NCBI GenBank assembly: GCA_038229295.1
Contig: JBBROO010000004.1
Span: 1 to 64,000 of the forward strand
Origin: JAJPGZ01 sp038229295
Lineage (GTDB): Bacteria > Verrucomicrobiota > Verrucomicrobiia > Chthoniobacterales > UBA10450
Reading direction: 5' to 3'
Length of the DNA: 64,000 nucleotides
The position numbers and the translations under genes were made by a program. Below, one piece after another: positions 32,764-40,512 of this stretch. The notes below the pieces were generated by a model. It ran no database searches. It was not told the DNA's origin and saw only the letters and a program-made list of their open reading frames with translations. Each line of letters begins with the position of its first letter. Within the stretch, counting starts at the first letter, position 1.

Positions 32764-33603
32764 ATGAAATGGCTTTTCGTTTTGTTTCTGGCGCTGATTA
32801 TTTTCGGCGGCGCAGCTTTTTTTGGTTACAGCCTCTTTTTCAAACAACAGATCGAAGTGCAAAAAGAGCAGCGCGGCGAAGTGGTGCAGGAACCGCGGAT
32901 CGACATCGGCCTGCCGGAGTTTCAAGCGGCAGCGAAATTGCGGCAGGAGGGCAAAACGATTGAGGCGCGCGGTGCGCTCATGGCCTTCATCCAAAAATAT
33001 CCCACCGGCGGTCACGCCGATGAAGCGAAGGATTTGCTCGGCGAAGTGAACATCGACATCTTGCTCTCGCGCACGCCGTCGCCGGGAAAACAGGAATACA
33101 TCGTTAGGCCGGGCGATGTTTTGCAAAATGTCGCGCGCAAAGTGAAATCGACTCCGGAGTTGATCATGCGCATGAACAATCTCAACGGCACCATGCTGCA
33201 CATCGGCGAGCGTTTGCTCATCTCGCATCCCGATTTTTCGATCGTCGTTCAACGCAAACCGAAGCTGGTGGTGTTGCTCGACCACGGCGGATTCTTTAAG
33301 CAGTACCACGTGCGCGAGGAAAAACTCGGGCCGAAGCAACCGCCGAAAGTGAGCACGAAAGTTGCCGAAGTAATGGCGTTTCGTGGCGGCAAACGCGTCG
33401 GATTTGGAACGAAAGAATATGTCGGCAGCACCCGCTGGATTCGATTGGGCTCGCCCGCGTACACGCTTTATTCGGTGCCGGATTCGGCGCATCCGAATCT
33501 CGAACAACCGCCGCCGCCCACCGGACTCGGATTGTCTGCGACCGAGGTGGAAGAGTTGAGTGGCCTTGTAAACAAATCGACGCCTGTCACCATTACCGAC
33601 TAG
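32764..33603 (+). CDS. Membrane-anchored LysM protein with degenerate L,D-transpeptidase-like domain
   Basis: 279 aa. N-terminal membrane helix (WLFVLFLALIIFGGAAFFG), a TPR-like segment (about 55-100: EGKTIEARGALMAFIQKYP), a LysM domain (about 110-155: YIVRPGDVLQNVARKVKSTPELIMRMNNLN) that binds peptidoglycan, then a region with YkuD-like layout. The YkuD catalytic motif (HG...S-x-GC-R) is missing: the expected site reads PTGLGLSATEVEELSGLV, with no Cys or Arg. So it is likely a structural or binding derivative, not an active transpeptidase. It precedes accA by 3 bp. The I in EVNIDIL is near-consensus to the local word. Confidence 0.68.
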   Translation: MKWLFVLFLALIIFGGAAFFGYSLFFKQQIEVQKEQRGEVVQEPRIDIGLPEFQAAAKLRQEGKTIEARGALMAFIQKYPTGGHADEAKDLLGEVNIDILLSRTPSPGKQEYIVRPGDVLQNVARKVKSTPELIMRMNNLNGTMLHIGERLLISHPDFSIVVQRKPKLVVLLDHGGFFKQYHVREEKLGPKQPPKVSTKVAEVMAFRGGKRVGFGTKEYVGSTRWIRLGSPAYTLYSVPDSAHPNLEQPPPPTGLGLSATEVEELSGLVNKSTPVTITD

Positions 33604-33606
33604 AAA

Positions 33607-34599
33607 ATGGATTCGCACCCGCTCGATTTTGAAAAGCCGATCCTGGAATTGCAGAGAAAACTTCAGGAAGTTCGCAGCCATTCCGATGAGCACGATGTCG
33701 ATCTTGACTCGGAAGTGGAGGCGATGCAGGCCAAGATCGAGAAGACGCGGCGCGATATTTACGACAACCTGACGGCGTGGCAGCGTGTCCAGATCGCTCG
33801 TCACGTGCAACGCCCATTCGCTCTCGATTACATCGAACGCTGCTTCACCGATTGGACGGAATTGCGCGGCGATCGTCTTTTTGCCGACGACAAAGCGATG
33901 CCCGGCGGACTGGCGCGACTCGGCCCACATCGTTGCGTCGTCGTCATGCATCAAAAAGGGCGCAACACGAAAGAGAATGTGATGCGCAATTTCGGCTGCG
34001 CGCATCCGGAAGGCTATCGCAAAGCGCTGCGCTTGATGCGGCTGGCGGAAAAATTTGGCATGCCGGTGATCGCGTTGATCGACACACCGGGGGCATTTCC
34101 CGGGATCGGTTCGGAGGAACGTCACATCTCGGAAGCGATCGCGGTGAATCTCCGCGAGATGATGCATCTGCGGGTGCCGATCGTCGCGGCGGTGATCGGC
34201 GAAGGCGGATCGGGCGGCGCACTTGGAATCGGTGTGGCCGATCGCGTTTTGATTTTGGAAAACGCGTACTACTCGGTCATCAGTCCCGAAGCTTGCTCCG
34301 CCATTTTGTGGCGGGATCGGCGGCACGCGCCGGAAGCCGCCGAAGCGCTGAAACTGACCGCGCAAGATTTACTCAAGCTCGACGTGGTTGATGAAATTGT
34401 GCTCGAGCCCGAAGGCGGCGCGCATCGTGATTACGATCTGGCCGCGGCTAATGTGGGCGCGGCCCTTCGTCGCAATCTCGAAGGACTGCTCGAGCTTCCA
34501 ACCGATCAGTTGCTCAAGAAGCGTTACAAAAAATTTCGCGCACTCGGCAACTTCGCCGAAAGCAAAACCAGCGCGGGTTCGACCCGATCTTCGGTGTGA
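33607..34599 (+). CDS. accA: Acetyl-CoA carboxylase carboxyltransferase subunit alpha
   Basis: 330 aa. Family blocks: MDSHPLDFEKPILELQRKL, DNLTAWQRVQIARHVQRP, GDRLFADD, the carboxybiotin region GGLARLGPHRCVVV, QKGRNTKEN, PGAFPGIGSEERH and GEGGSGGALGIGVAD. It transfers the carboxyl from biotin to acetyl-CoA with AccD, the first step of fatty-acid synthesis. AccD is not in the window. An inverted AAGATCGACA word encodes HDVDLDSE in the N-terminal coiled coil. The stop overlaps the next gene start (GTGTGA). Confidence 0.94.
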   Translation: MDSHPLDFEKPILELQRKLQEVRSHSDEHDVDLDSEVEAMQAKIEKTRRDIYDNLTAWQRVQIARHVQRPFALDYIERCFTDWTELRGDRLFADDKAMPGGLARLGPHRCVVVMHQKGRNTKENVMRNFGCAHPEGYRKALRLMRLAEKFGMPVIALIDTPGAFPGIGSEERHISEAIAVNLREMMHLRVPIVAAVIGEGGSGGALGIGVADRVLILENAYYSVISPEACSAILWRDRRHAPEAAEALKLTAQDLLKLDVVDEIVLEPEGGAHRDYDLAAANVGAALRRNLEGLLELPTDQLLKKRYKKFRALGNFAESKTSAGSTRSSV

Positions 34600-35399
34600 G
34601 TTTTTTCCAGGGCCGGCGGGGGACGCTTTGCTTTTGCTTCGGCCTAACGACAGCGCTTTTCGCGGTCGCGAACGCGCGCGGCTCGGATTTTCGGTTCGAT
34701 CGCGACACACTCGCGTTCGCGAATTCGACCGTGTTCGATTATCGCGCGGGCGTTCATGTTCGCACGGACGACGCGAACAAGGACAAGAAAGAAAGATACA
34801 CGCGGCGCTGTTTCGTCATGAGCCGGACGGCGATGCAGTTCCACAAATTCGCCCGGTTTGATCGACATGGTGCGCCGCTCGATGACAAGGAACTCGCGCA
34901 GCGCGTCCGCGACATCACGCGACGGCATCCGTGGGAAAATGCGCTACCGGTACATCAGCGCGTTGTTTTTTCCGGCTACGCAAATCTGCGCGAGCTAAGC
35001 AAAGCGCGCGGGCGCATCCTGCAGGAAAACATCGGGCTCGGCTGGCCGACCTACACCCGCATCGGCAACTTCCGAATGTTTTTCAATCACAGCGACAAGT
35101 ATCAGGAAAAAACCCACGCCGAACTCGAAGCGACGCTGGCGCGCGGAGAAATGTTCGTGGCTTATCTCTCGGATTATCCGTATCTCCATATTAATCACTC
35201 GATTCTGGTCTATGGAAAAAAGCCGACGCGAGCTGGCGGCAAGATCGACAAGTACATTTGTTACGACCCGAACCATCCTGACGGGCCGCGCGAATTGAAA
35301 TGGTCTAACGAACAGCGGCTCTTCAATTTCGAGAAAAACGAAGAGTTCGTCGGCGGTTTCACCCGCGTTTATCACGTTTACGGCAAGCCGTGGCAGTGA
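34596..35399 (+). CDS. Secreted hypothetical protein
   Basis: 267 aa from GTG 34596, overlapping the accA stop. The N-terminus (LCFCFGLTTALFAVANARG) looks like a signal peptide. The mature part has an aromatic-rich, charged composition with blocks VMSRTAMQFHKFARFD, RRHPWENALPVHQRVVFSGY, DYPYLHINHSILVYG and KIDKYICYDPNHPDGPREL. The pattern of His, Asp and Tyr could fit a periplasmic peptidase-like or papain-like (BtrH/C39-type) fold, but I cannot prove a catalytic set. No homologous named family is recognised. Translationally coupled to accA by overlap, though functional linkage is not obvious. Confidence 0.55.
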   Translation: MSFFQGRRGTLCFCFGLTTALFAVANARGSDFRFDRDTLAFANSTVFDYRAGVHVRTDDANKDKKERYTRRCFVMSRTAMQFHKFARFDRHGAPLDDKELAQRVRDITRRHPWENALPVHQRVVFSGYANLRELSKARGRILQENIGLGWPTYTRIGNFRMFFNHSDKYQEKTHAELEATLARGEMFVAYLSDYPYLHINHSILVYGKKPTRAGGKIDKYICYDPNHPDGPRELKWSNEQRLFNFEKNEEFVGGFTRVYHVYGKPWQ

Positions 35400-35410
35400 T
35401 TCTATAGAGA

Positions 35411-35503
35411 ATGCCAAACCCAATCCCCACACCGCCGCCGCCATCTCCTGTTCCGCCCGAGCCTTTGCCGCCAAATCCAACGCCGCCACCCGGTGGTCGC
35501 TAA
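35411..35503 (+). CDS. Possible 30-residue proline-rich microprotein
   Basis: ATG at 35411, preceded by tatagaga, opens a 30-codon frame that is more than half proline (PTPPPPSPVPPEPLPP) with a GGR end, and closes with TAA at 35501-35503. The TAA is part of an AAGATCGACA word at 35502. It lies alone in the gap between a secreted protein gene and a convergent esterase gene. The frame may be a chance product of a GC-rich stretch, but the ATG has a plausible ribosome site and the 30 codons are free of other genes. Too short to assign a family. Confidence 0.35.
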   Translation: MPNPIPTPPPPSPVPPEPLPPNPTPPPGGR

Positions 35504-35513
35504 GATCGACAAT

Positions 35514-36323
35514 TCAATTTGGTGGCGTCGGCGGATACAAAAAACGTAACGCCGGATCAACCCGCGCGGCCCACGCGCCTTCGCTGTGGTCTCCGCCTTC
35601 GATCTCCATGTATTGAAGATCGTCGTAAAGTTTCCAGCCTTTCTCGACCAACGCATCGCGCAAAGTTCGTGCGCGTTCCCAGCCCGGCTCGTGCGTGCCG
35701 GTATCGAGCCAGATTTTCAGCGGCAATTTTTCCTCCAGCTCCTCAATCATTTTGATGATGACTTGATCGTCCCACCAAACAGACGGCGACATAACGATGA
35801 GGCGCGTGAAGACATTTGGAAACCAAAGGCCTAACGACAACGTCAACAATCCGCCGAGCGACGACCCGCCCAGTCCGGTGAACTCCGCTTCGGTTTTTGT
35901 GCGATATTTTCGGTCGATATACGGCTTGAGTTCCTCGGCCAGGAAGCGGCCATAATTTTTGGCCAGACCACGGCTGCGATTTTTATGCAGGGCAGTGTCG
36001 TCGAACACGCCGCGTGTCGGCGCATATTCGTGAACCCGGTCTTCGCCGGTGTTGGCCACCGCCACGATGATGAGTGGCTCGATCAATTTTTTCCGGATCA
36101 AACCTTGCGCCGTTTCATCGACCGACCATTCCACGTGCGAAAAAGCAGTCGCGGCGTCGAAGACATTTTGTCCGTCCTGCAAATACAAAACCGGATAACG
36201 CGTGTGCGAAAACCGCCGGTAGTGGAGCGGCAGATAAACAAGAACGTCGCGGCGATTCCCGAAAATCTTCGAACGGAACCCGCGATGTTGCCGAATGTTT
36301 CCGGTCAATGTGTGCTCGGACAT
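35514..36323 (-). CDS. Alpha/beta-hydrolase esterase (enterobactin-esterase/EstD-like)
   Basis: 269 aa from ATG 36323. Serine-hydrolase fold of the putative-esterase type: RRDVLVYLPLHYR, YLQDGQNVF, nucleophile in GLGGSSLGGLL (Ser at about 163), an Asp in WLDTGTHEP and the C-terminal His in GGDHSEGAW. Family members hydrolyse acyl esters or siderophore bonds; substrate unknown. No signal peptide. It lies divergent from the second esterase and next to the ATP-grasp/GCS2 genes, so it may belong to the same pathway. It contains GCCTAAC and an AAGATCGACA word upstream of its start. Confidence 0.82.
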   Translation of the reverse strand: MSEHTLTGNIRQHRGFRSKIFGNRRDVLVYLPLHYRRFSHTRYPVLYLQDGQNVFDAATAFSHVEWSVDETAQGLIRKKLIEPLIIVAVANTGEDRVHEYAPTRGVFDDTALHKNRSRGLAKNYGRFLAEELKPYIDRKYRTKTEAEFTGLGGSSLGGLLTLSLGLWFPNVFTRLIVMSPSVWWDDQVIIKMIEELEEKLPLKIWLDTGTHEPGWERARTLRDALVEKGWKLYDDLQYMEIEGGDHSEGAWAARVDPALRFLYPPTPPN

Positions 36324-36422
36324 AAAAACGAGATGCATGGACGAAGATGTCGATCTTGTCCAACGTCAGATCGCGCGGTTGACCAGTCTTGGACGCTCTC
36401 GTTATTGTCGATCTTTCGTCCC

Positions 36423-37133
36423 ATGAAAGAGCGCTACATCAAATGGTACACGCCGCACCTCAGCCGTGAATTTGAGATGCTCGCGTTCGGAGATGGCGGC
36501 GGATTGCCGCTCATTTTATTTCCAACTTCGTTTGGCAGCTATTATCAAAATAGGGACTTCGGGTTGGTCGATGCGGTGGCCGGTTTTGTCGATGCTGGCC
36601 AAATCACCGTTTATTGTCCGGACGCGATCGATCTCGAAAGTTTTTACAACAAAGCAATCCATCCGGCCGATCGCATGCGCACGCATAACGCTTACGAGAA
36701 CGTGATCGTGGGTGAAGTTGTCGATCTTGCGCGGCGTGAGTGCAATTCGCACCGCGTCGCCGTCAGCGGCGCCAGCCTCGGCGCGTATCACGCCGGCAAC
36801 ATCGCCTTTCGCCATCCCGATCTCGTTAGCCATTTCATCAGCCTGAGCGGCTCATTCGACATCAGCGATTTCTTCGGCGGTTATCACGACGACAACATTT
36901 ATTTCAATAGCCCGTACGAATATTTGCCGAACATCACCGACCCGTGGAGATACGGCCATATGGGCATCATCATCGGCACGGGCGAATGGGACAACACCCG
37001 GCACGAGTCATATCGCATGTCCGAGATTCTGAATTCCAAAGGCATCCAGCATTGGCTGGACGACCGAAAATGGTGCGGCCACGATTGGAATTATTGGCGC
37101 GACATGCTGCCGCATTATGTGTCGAAGCTTTAG
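36423..37133 (+). CDS. Esterase/alpha-beta-hydrolase (COG4947-like)
   Basis: 236 aa from ATG 36423. Features: KWYTPHLSREFEMLAFGDGGG at the start, nucleophile SGASLGAYHAGN (Ser about 118), LSGSFD after it and a C-terminal His in WCGHDWNYW, the triad layout of esterases. It is the first gene of the run esterase-ATP-grasp-GCS2-M29-ATP-grasp, spaced 19 bp from the next. In such clusters a hydrolase can cut an ester or amide intermediate; the substrate here is unknown. Two inverted AAGATCGACA words lie before the start. Confidence 0.8.
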   Translation: MKERYIKWYTPHLSREFEMLAFGDGGGLPLILFPTSFGSYYQNRDFGLVDAVAGFVDAGQITVYCPDAIDLESFYNKAIHPADRMRTHNAYENVIVGEVVDLARRECNSHRVAVSGASLGAYHAGNIAFRHPDLVSHFISLSGSFDISDFFGGYHDDNIYFNSPYEYLPNITDPWRYGHMGIIIGTGEWDNTRHESYRMSEILNSKGIQHWLDDRKWCGHDWNYWRDMLPHYVSKL

Positions 37134-37152
37134 CGCCTAACGAACAACTCGT

Positions 37153-38118
37153 ATGAAAAAAATCGGAATCCTTTTTGGTCAGGAACACAGCTTTCCGCCG
37201 GCGTTTGTCGAGCGGGTGAATCAGAAAACTGGCGGCGACGACATCGTGGCCGAGTTCGTCAAGATCGACAAGGTGGAGCAGGGCGAACCGTGTGGATATG
37301 ACGTGGTGATCGATCGCATCTCGCAGGACGTGCCGTTCTATCGCGCGTGGTTAAAAAACGCCGCGCTCACCGGCACCGCGGTGGTGAACAATCCGTTTTG
37401 GTGGAGCGCCGACGAGAAGTTTTTTAACAACGCGCTCGCGACAAAGATCGGCGTGGCCGTTCCGCGAACGGTGCTACTGCCATCGAACCAGCCGCCGGCG
37501 GATACGAACGACAATTCATTTCGCAATCTCGCTTACCCGATGAATTGGGAAGAAATTTTCAGCTACGTCGGCTGGCCGGCGTTTTTCAAACCGTTCGCCG
37601 GCGGCGGTTGGAAAAATGTTTATCGGTTGCATAACTCCGAAGAATTTTTCCGCGCCTACCACGAGACCGGTCAACTCGTCATGATGTTGCAGGAAGAAGT
37701 GAAGTTCGACATGTACTTCCGCTGTTATTGCATCGATCAACGTCATGTTCGCATCATGCCGTACGAGCCGCGGCATCCGTATCATTTGCGTTATCAAACC
37801 GAATGGCAGACGCCGCCCGAAATTCTGAAGAAGGTGCACGACGGCGTGATGACGCTGAATCAGTACCTGGGTTATGATCTGAACACGGTTGAGTTTGCCA
37901 TTCGTGATGGCATTCCGGTCGCGATCGACTTTTGCAATCCCGCGCCGGATGCGGAAGCGGCGAATGTCGGTGAACACAATTTCGAGTGGGTGGTGGAAGC
38001 GGTTTCCGAAATGGCCATTCGCAAAGCGCGCGAGCATGTGCCGGGGCGAAATAATTGCAGCTGGGGCAAGTTCCTCCACGCCGCCGTCAACATGCGCCGG
38101 CTGGAAGATCTCGCGTAA
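37153..38118 (+). CDS. RimK-like ATP-grasp enzyme
   Basis: 321 aa. ATP-grasp layout: N-terminal nucleotide-fold (KKIGILFGQEHSFPPAFVERV), central FFKPFAGGGWKNVYRLH (ATP lysine then glycine loop), MLQEEVKFDMYFRCYCI and C-terminal metal ligands in TVEFAIRDGIPVAIDFCNPAPD, the D..E/N pattern of RimK-type ligases. It should join a carboxylate, via acyl phosphate, to an amine or thiol. It is cytoplasmic and second in a five-gene ligase/hydrolase run; its TAA stop overlaps an AAGATCGACA word (38117). Family is COG0189-like; substrate unknown. Confidence 0.8.
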   Translation: MKKIGILFGQEHSFPPAFVERVNQKTGGDDIVAEFVKIDKVEQGEPCGYDVVIDRISQDVPFYRAWLKNAALTGTAVVNNPFWWSADEKFFNNALATKIGVAVPRTVLLPSNQPPADTNDNSFRNLAYPMNWEEIFSYVGWPAFFKPFAGGGWKNVYRLHNSEEFFRAYHETGQLVMMLQEEVKFDMYFRCYCIDQRHVRIMPYEPRHPYHLRYQTEWQTPPEILKKVHDGVMTLNQYLGYDLNTVEFAIRDGIPVAIDFCNPAPDAEAANVGEHNFEWVVEAVSEMAIRKAREHVPGRNNCSWGKFLHAAVNMRRLEDLA

Positions 38119-38142
38119 GATCGACAATCATTATTCATCGCG

Positions 38143-38263
38143 GTCATCCTGAACCGCGCAGACGGTGAAGGACCTCGCCCACTGCGATGGCGTTACCGAT
38201 TGCGAATTGTGTGATCAGTCACCGAATGTGAGGTCCCTCGTCGTCTGCGCGACTCGGGATGAC
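38143..38263 (+). repeat. 121-bp imperfect inverted repeat (GTCATCCTGA family)
   Basis: Arms of about 34 bp: GTCATCCTGAACCGCGCAGA at the left start (38143) and, at 38230-38263, its imperfect complement beginning GAGGTCCCTCGTCGTCTG. About 28 of 34 positions match; all mismatches are transitions. Loop of 53 bp. It fills most of the 189-bp gap between the ATP-grasp and GCS2 genes. Confidence 0.8.
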
Positions 38264-38307
38264 AGCGTTACGTTTTTGAGAGAGGTTTCGAGGGTTCCGC
38301 CTACCGA

Positions 38308-39432
38308 ATGTTCACCAAACTAAAAAACCACACCTTCACTCTCGGCATCGAAGAGGAATTCGCCATTGTCGATCCGGAGACGCGGGAATTGCGCTCGCAC
38401 ATTCAGGAAATTCTCGAAGGCAGTAAGGTCACGCTCAAGGAGCAGATCAAACCGGAGATGCACCAGTCGATCGTCGAGCTCGGCACGGAAATCTGCCAAT
38501 CGGTGGTCGATGCCCGCGACCACGTCGTCGAGTTGCGCAGCAAACTGGCTGAGCTGGCCGGCCGCGGCGGATTGAAAATCGCGTCCGCCGGCACGCATCC
38601 GTTTTCGCACTGGCGCGATCAACTCATAACCGAGGGCGTGCGTTATCAGGAAATCGTCAAGGACATGCAACAGATCGCGCGCGCGAATCTCATTTTCGGA
38701 TTGCACGTCCACGTCGGCATTCCGAATCGCGAAGCGGCCATCCACGTCATGAATCAGGCGCGCTACTTTCTGCCGCACATTTACGCGCTCTCGGTCAATT
38801 CGCCCTTTTGGGTCGGGCAAAATACGGGCTTGAAAGGCTACCGCTTAAAAGTGTTCGAGCGCTTTCCGCGCACCGGCATTCCGGACGCGTTCGAATCGCT
38901 CTCTGAGTACGAAGATTACTGCAAGCTTCTGGTCAAGACCGGTTGCATCGACAACCCCAAAAAAATTTGGTGGGACATTCGATTGCATCCATTCTTCGAC
39001 ACGCTCGAAGTCCGCGTGTGCGACGCGCAATCGCGCGTCGACGATACCCTCGCGCTCGCGGCCCTGATCCAGGCGGTCATCGCGAAATTATTTAAGCTGC
39101 TGGCCCAGAACACGACCTTCCGCGTTTATCGCCGCCGATTGCTCGATGAAAATCGTTGGCGCGCCTCGCGCTACGGCATCGACGGCAAGCTCATCGATTT
39201 CGGCCACGAAGCTGAGGTCGAGACGCGCAGCCTGTTAAACGAACTGCTCGAATTCATCGCGAGCGAAGTGGATGAACTCGGGAGCAAAAAAGAGATGGCG
39301 CACATCGAACGCATCATGCGCGAAGGCACGGGCGCGGATCGACAACTGGCCGTGTGGGAGCGGACGCACGACATGAAGGCGGTGGTCGATCAAATCGTCG
39401 AGGAAACCTACGAAGGATTAAGCGTCGGTTGA
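38308..39432 (+). CDS. Carboxylate-amine ligase, GCS2 (YbdK) family
   Basis: 374 aa. GCS2 blocks: FTLGIEEEFAIVDPETREL, the KPEMHQSIVELGTEIC glutamate-site region, HPFSHWRDQ, LIFGLHVHVGI (metal-site His pair), NSPFWVGQNTGLKGYR and FDTLEVRVCDAQS. The family uses ATP to couple an acid to an amine, as in weak gamma-glutamylcysteine synthesis. Its neighbours are two ATP-grasp enzymes, hydrolases and an aminopeptidase, so it probably makes a peptide-like bond in an unknown product. No GTTAGGC or AAGATCGACA exact copy falls within it (gap 38117-40206). Confidence 0.9.
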   Translation: MFTKLKNHTFTLGIEEEFAIVDPETRELRSHIQEILEGSKVTLKEQIKPEMHQSIVELGTEICQSVVDARDHVVELRSKLAELAGRGGLKIASAGTHPFSHWRDQLITEGVRYQEIVKDMQQIARANLIFGLHVHVGIPNREAAIHVMNQARYFLPHIYALSVNSPFWVGQNTGLKGYRLKVFERFPRTGIPDAFESLSEYEDYCKLLVKTGCIDNPKKIWWDIRLHPFFDTLEVRVCDAQSRVDDTLALAALIQAVIAKLFKLLAQNTTFRVYRRRLLDENRWRASRYGIDGKLIDFGHEAEVETRSLLNELLEFIASEVDELGSKKEMAHIERIMREGTGADRQLAVWERTHDMKAVVDQIVEETYEGLSVG

Positions 39433-39489
39433 CGCGAGACAAACACGTTTGCTCGCGCGTGAATTCTACGTAAAACTGAGCACCGCAAA

Positions 39490-40509
39490 ATGCCCGACCG
39501 TTTGACCATCGATACCATCGACGCGGAGCTTGCGCCCGGCGCGCGCAACGCCATCCGCATTTGTCTTCGTCTCAAACCCGAAGAGCGCATCACCATCATC
39601 ACCGATGAAGCGACGCGTGACATCGCGGCGGCGTTGCAAAGCGAAGTCGAAGAAGTCGGGTCCGAGCACGCGGTTTTCGTTTTGGAAAATTACGACACGC
39701 GTCCCCTAACGAACATGCCGCAGATTATTCTCGACGACCTCGCGCAATCGCAGGTGTCGATCTTTTGCGCGCAATCGCAGCGTGGCGAGCTCGGTTCGCG
39801 CATGCAGATGAGCGCGATCGTCAACAGACAGCGCATTCGTCACGCGCACATGGTCAACATCACGCGCCCGATCATGCTCGAAGGAATGCGCGCTGATTTT
39901 AATGTCATCGACGCGCTCAGTCAGCGATTGATCGAGCGCGCGCGCATGACCGGGCGCATCACCTGCCGGACGCCGATCGGCACCGATTTCGTCGCGGAAT
40001 TTTCGCCGAAACTAAAGTGGCTCAAGACCAGCGGGATCATCACGCCGGATAAATGGGGCAATCTGCCGGGCGGCGAAATTTTCACCGCGCCCGCGAACAC
40101 GAATGGAAGATTCATCGTCGACGGCGTGGTCGGAGATTATTTGTGCAGCAAGTATGGCGATCTGCACGGCGCGCCGCTGACCATCGACGTAAAAAACAAT
40201 CGCATTGTCGATCTTGCCTGCGAGCACAAGGAGTTGCTGGAAGATTTTCGCGCTTACACCAGCACGGACGAGAACAGCAATCGCGTCGGCGAATTCGCCA
40301 TCGGCACGAACACCGCCTGCGGCCGGGTCATCGGAAATATTTTGCAGGACGAAAAAATCCCCGGCGTTCACATTGCGTTCGGTCATCCCTATGCCGAACA
40401 CACCGGCGCCGATTGGATTTCGAAAACGCACATCGATTGTGTCGGCCGCGACTTCGACATCTGGTTCGACGACGAACAAGTGATGCGGAGCGGAAAGTTT
40501 CTGGTGTGA
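39490..40509 (+). CDS. M29/AmpS-like aminopeptidase
   Basis: 339 aa. It fits the thermophilic-aminopeptidase (AmpS/PepS-like) group: start with CLRLKPEERITIITDEATRDIAAAL, the TRPIMLEGM region, GNLPGGEIFTAPAN, a metal-rich C-terminus with IGEFAIGTNTACG-like GEFAIGTNTA and HIAFGHPYAEHTGADWISKTHID carrying His and Asp ligands. These are metal-dependent enzymes removing N-terminal residues; some relatives are dioxygenases. It lies between GCS2 and a second ATP-grasp gene, suggesting processing or quality control of the peptide product. Two inverted words nearby encode RIVDLACE. Confidence 0.82.
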   Translation: MPDRLTIDTIDAELAPGARNAIRICLRLKPEERITIITDEATRDIAAALQSEVEEVGSEHAVFVLENYDTRPLTNMPQIILDDLAQSQVSIFCAQSQRGELGSRMQMSAIVNRQRIRHAHMVNITRPIMLEGMRADFNVIDALSQRLIERARMTGRITCRTPIGTDFVAEFSPKLKWLKTSGIITPDKWGNLPGGEIFTAPANTNGRFIVDGVVGDYLCSKYGDLHGAPLTIDVKNNRIVDLACEHKELLEDFRAYTSTDENSNRVGEFAIGTNTACGRVIGNILQDEKIPGVHIAFGHPYAEHTGADWISKTHIDCVGRDFDIWFDDEQVMRSGKFLV

Positions 40510-40512
40510 AAG

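Noticed and set aside
38143..38263. Inverted repeat as a tRNA or riboswitch
   Set aside because: No cloverleaf, CCA end or known riboswitch core; arms are a dispersed-element type.
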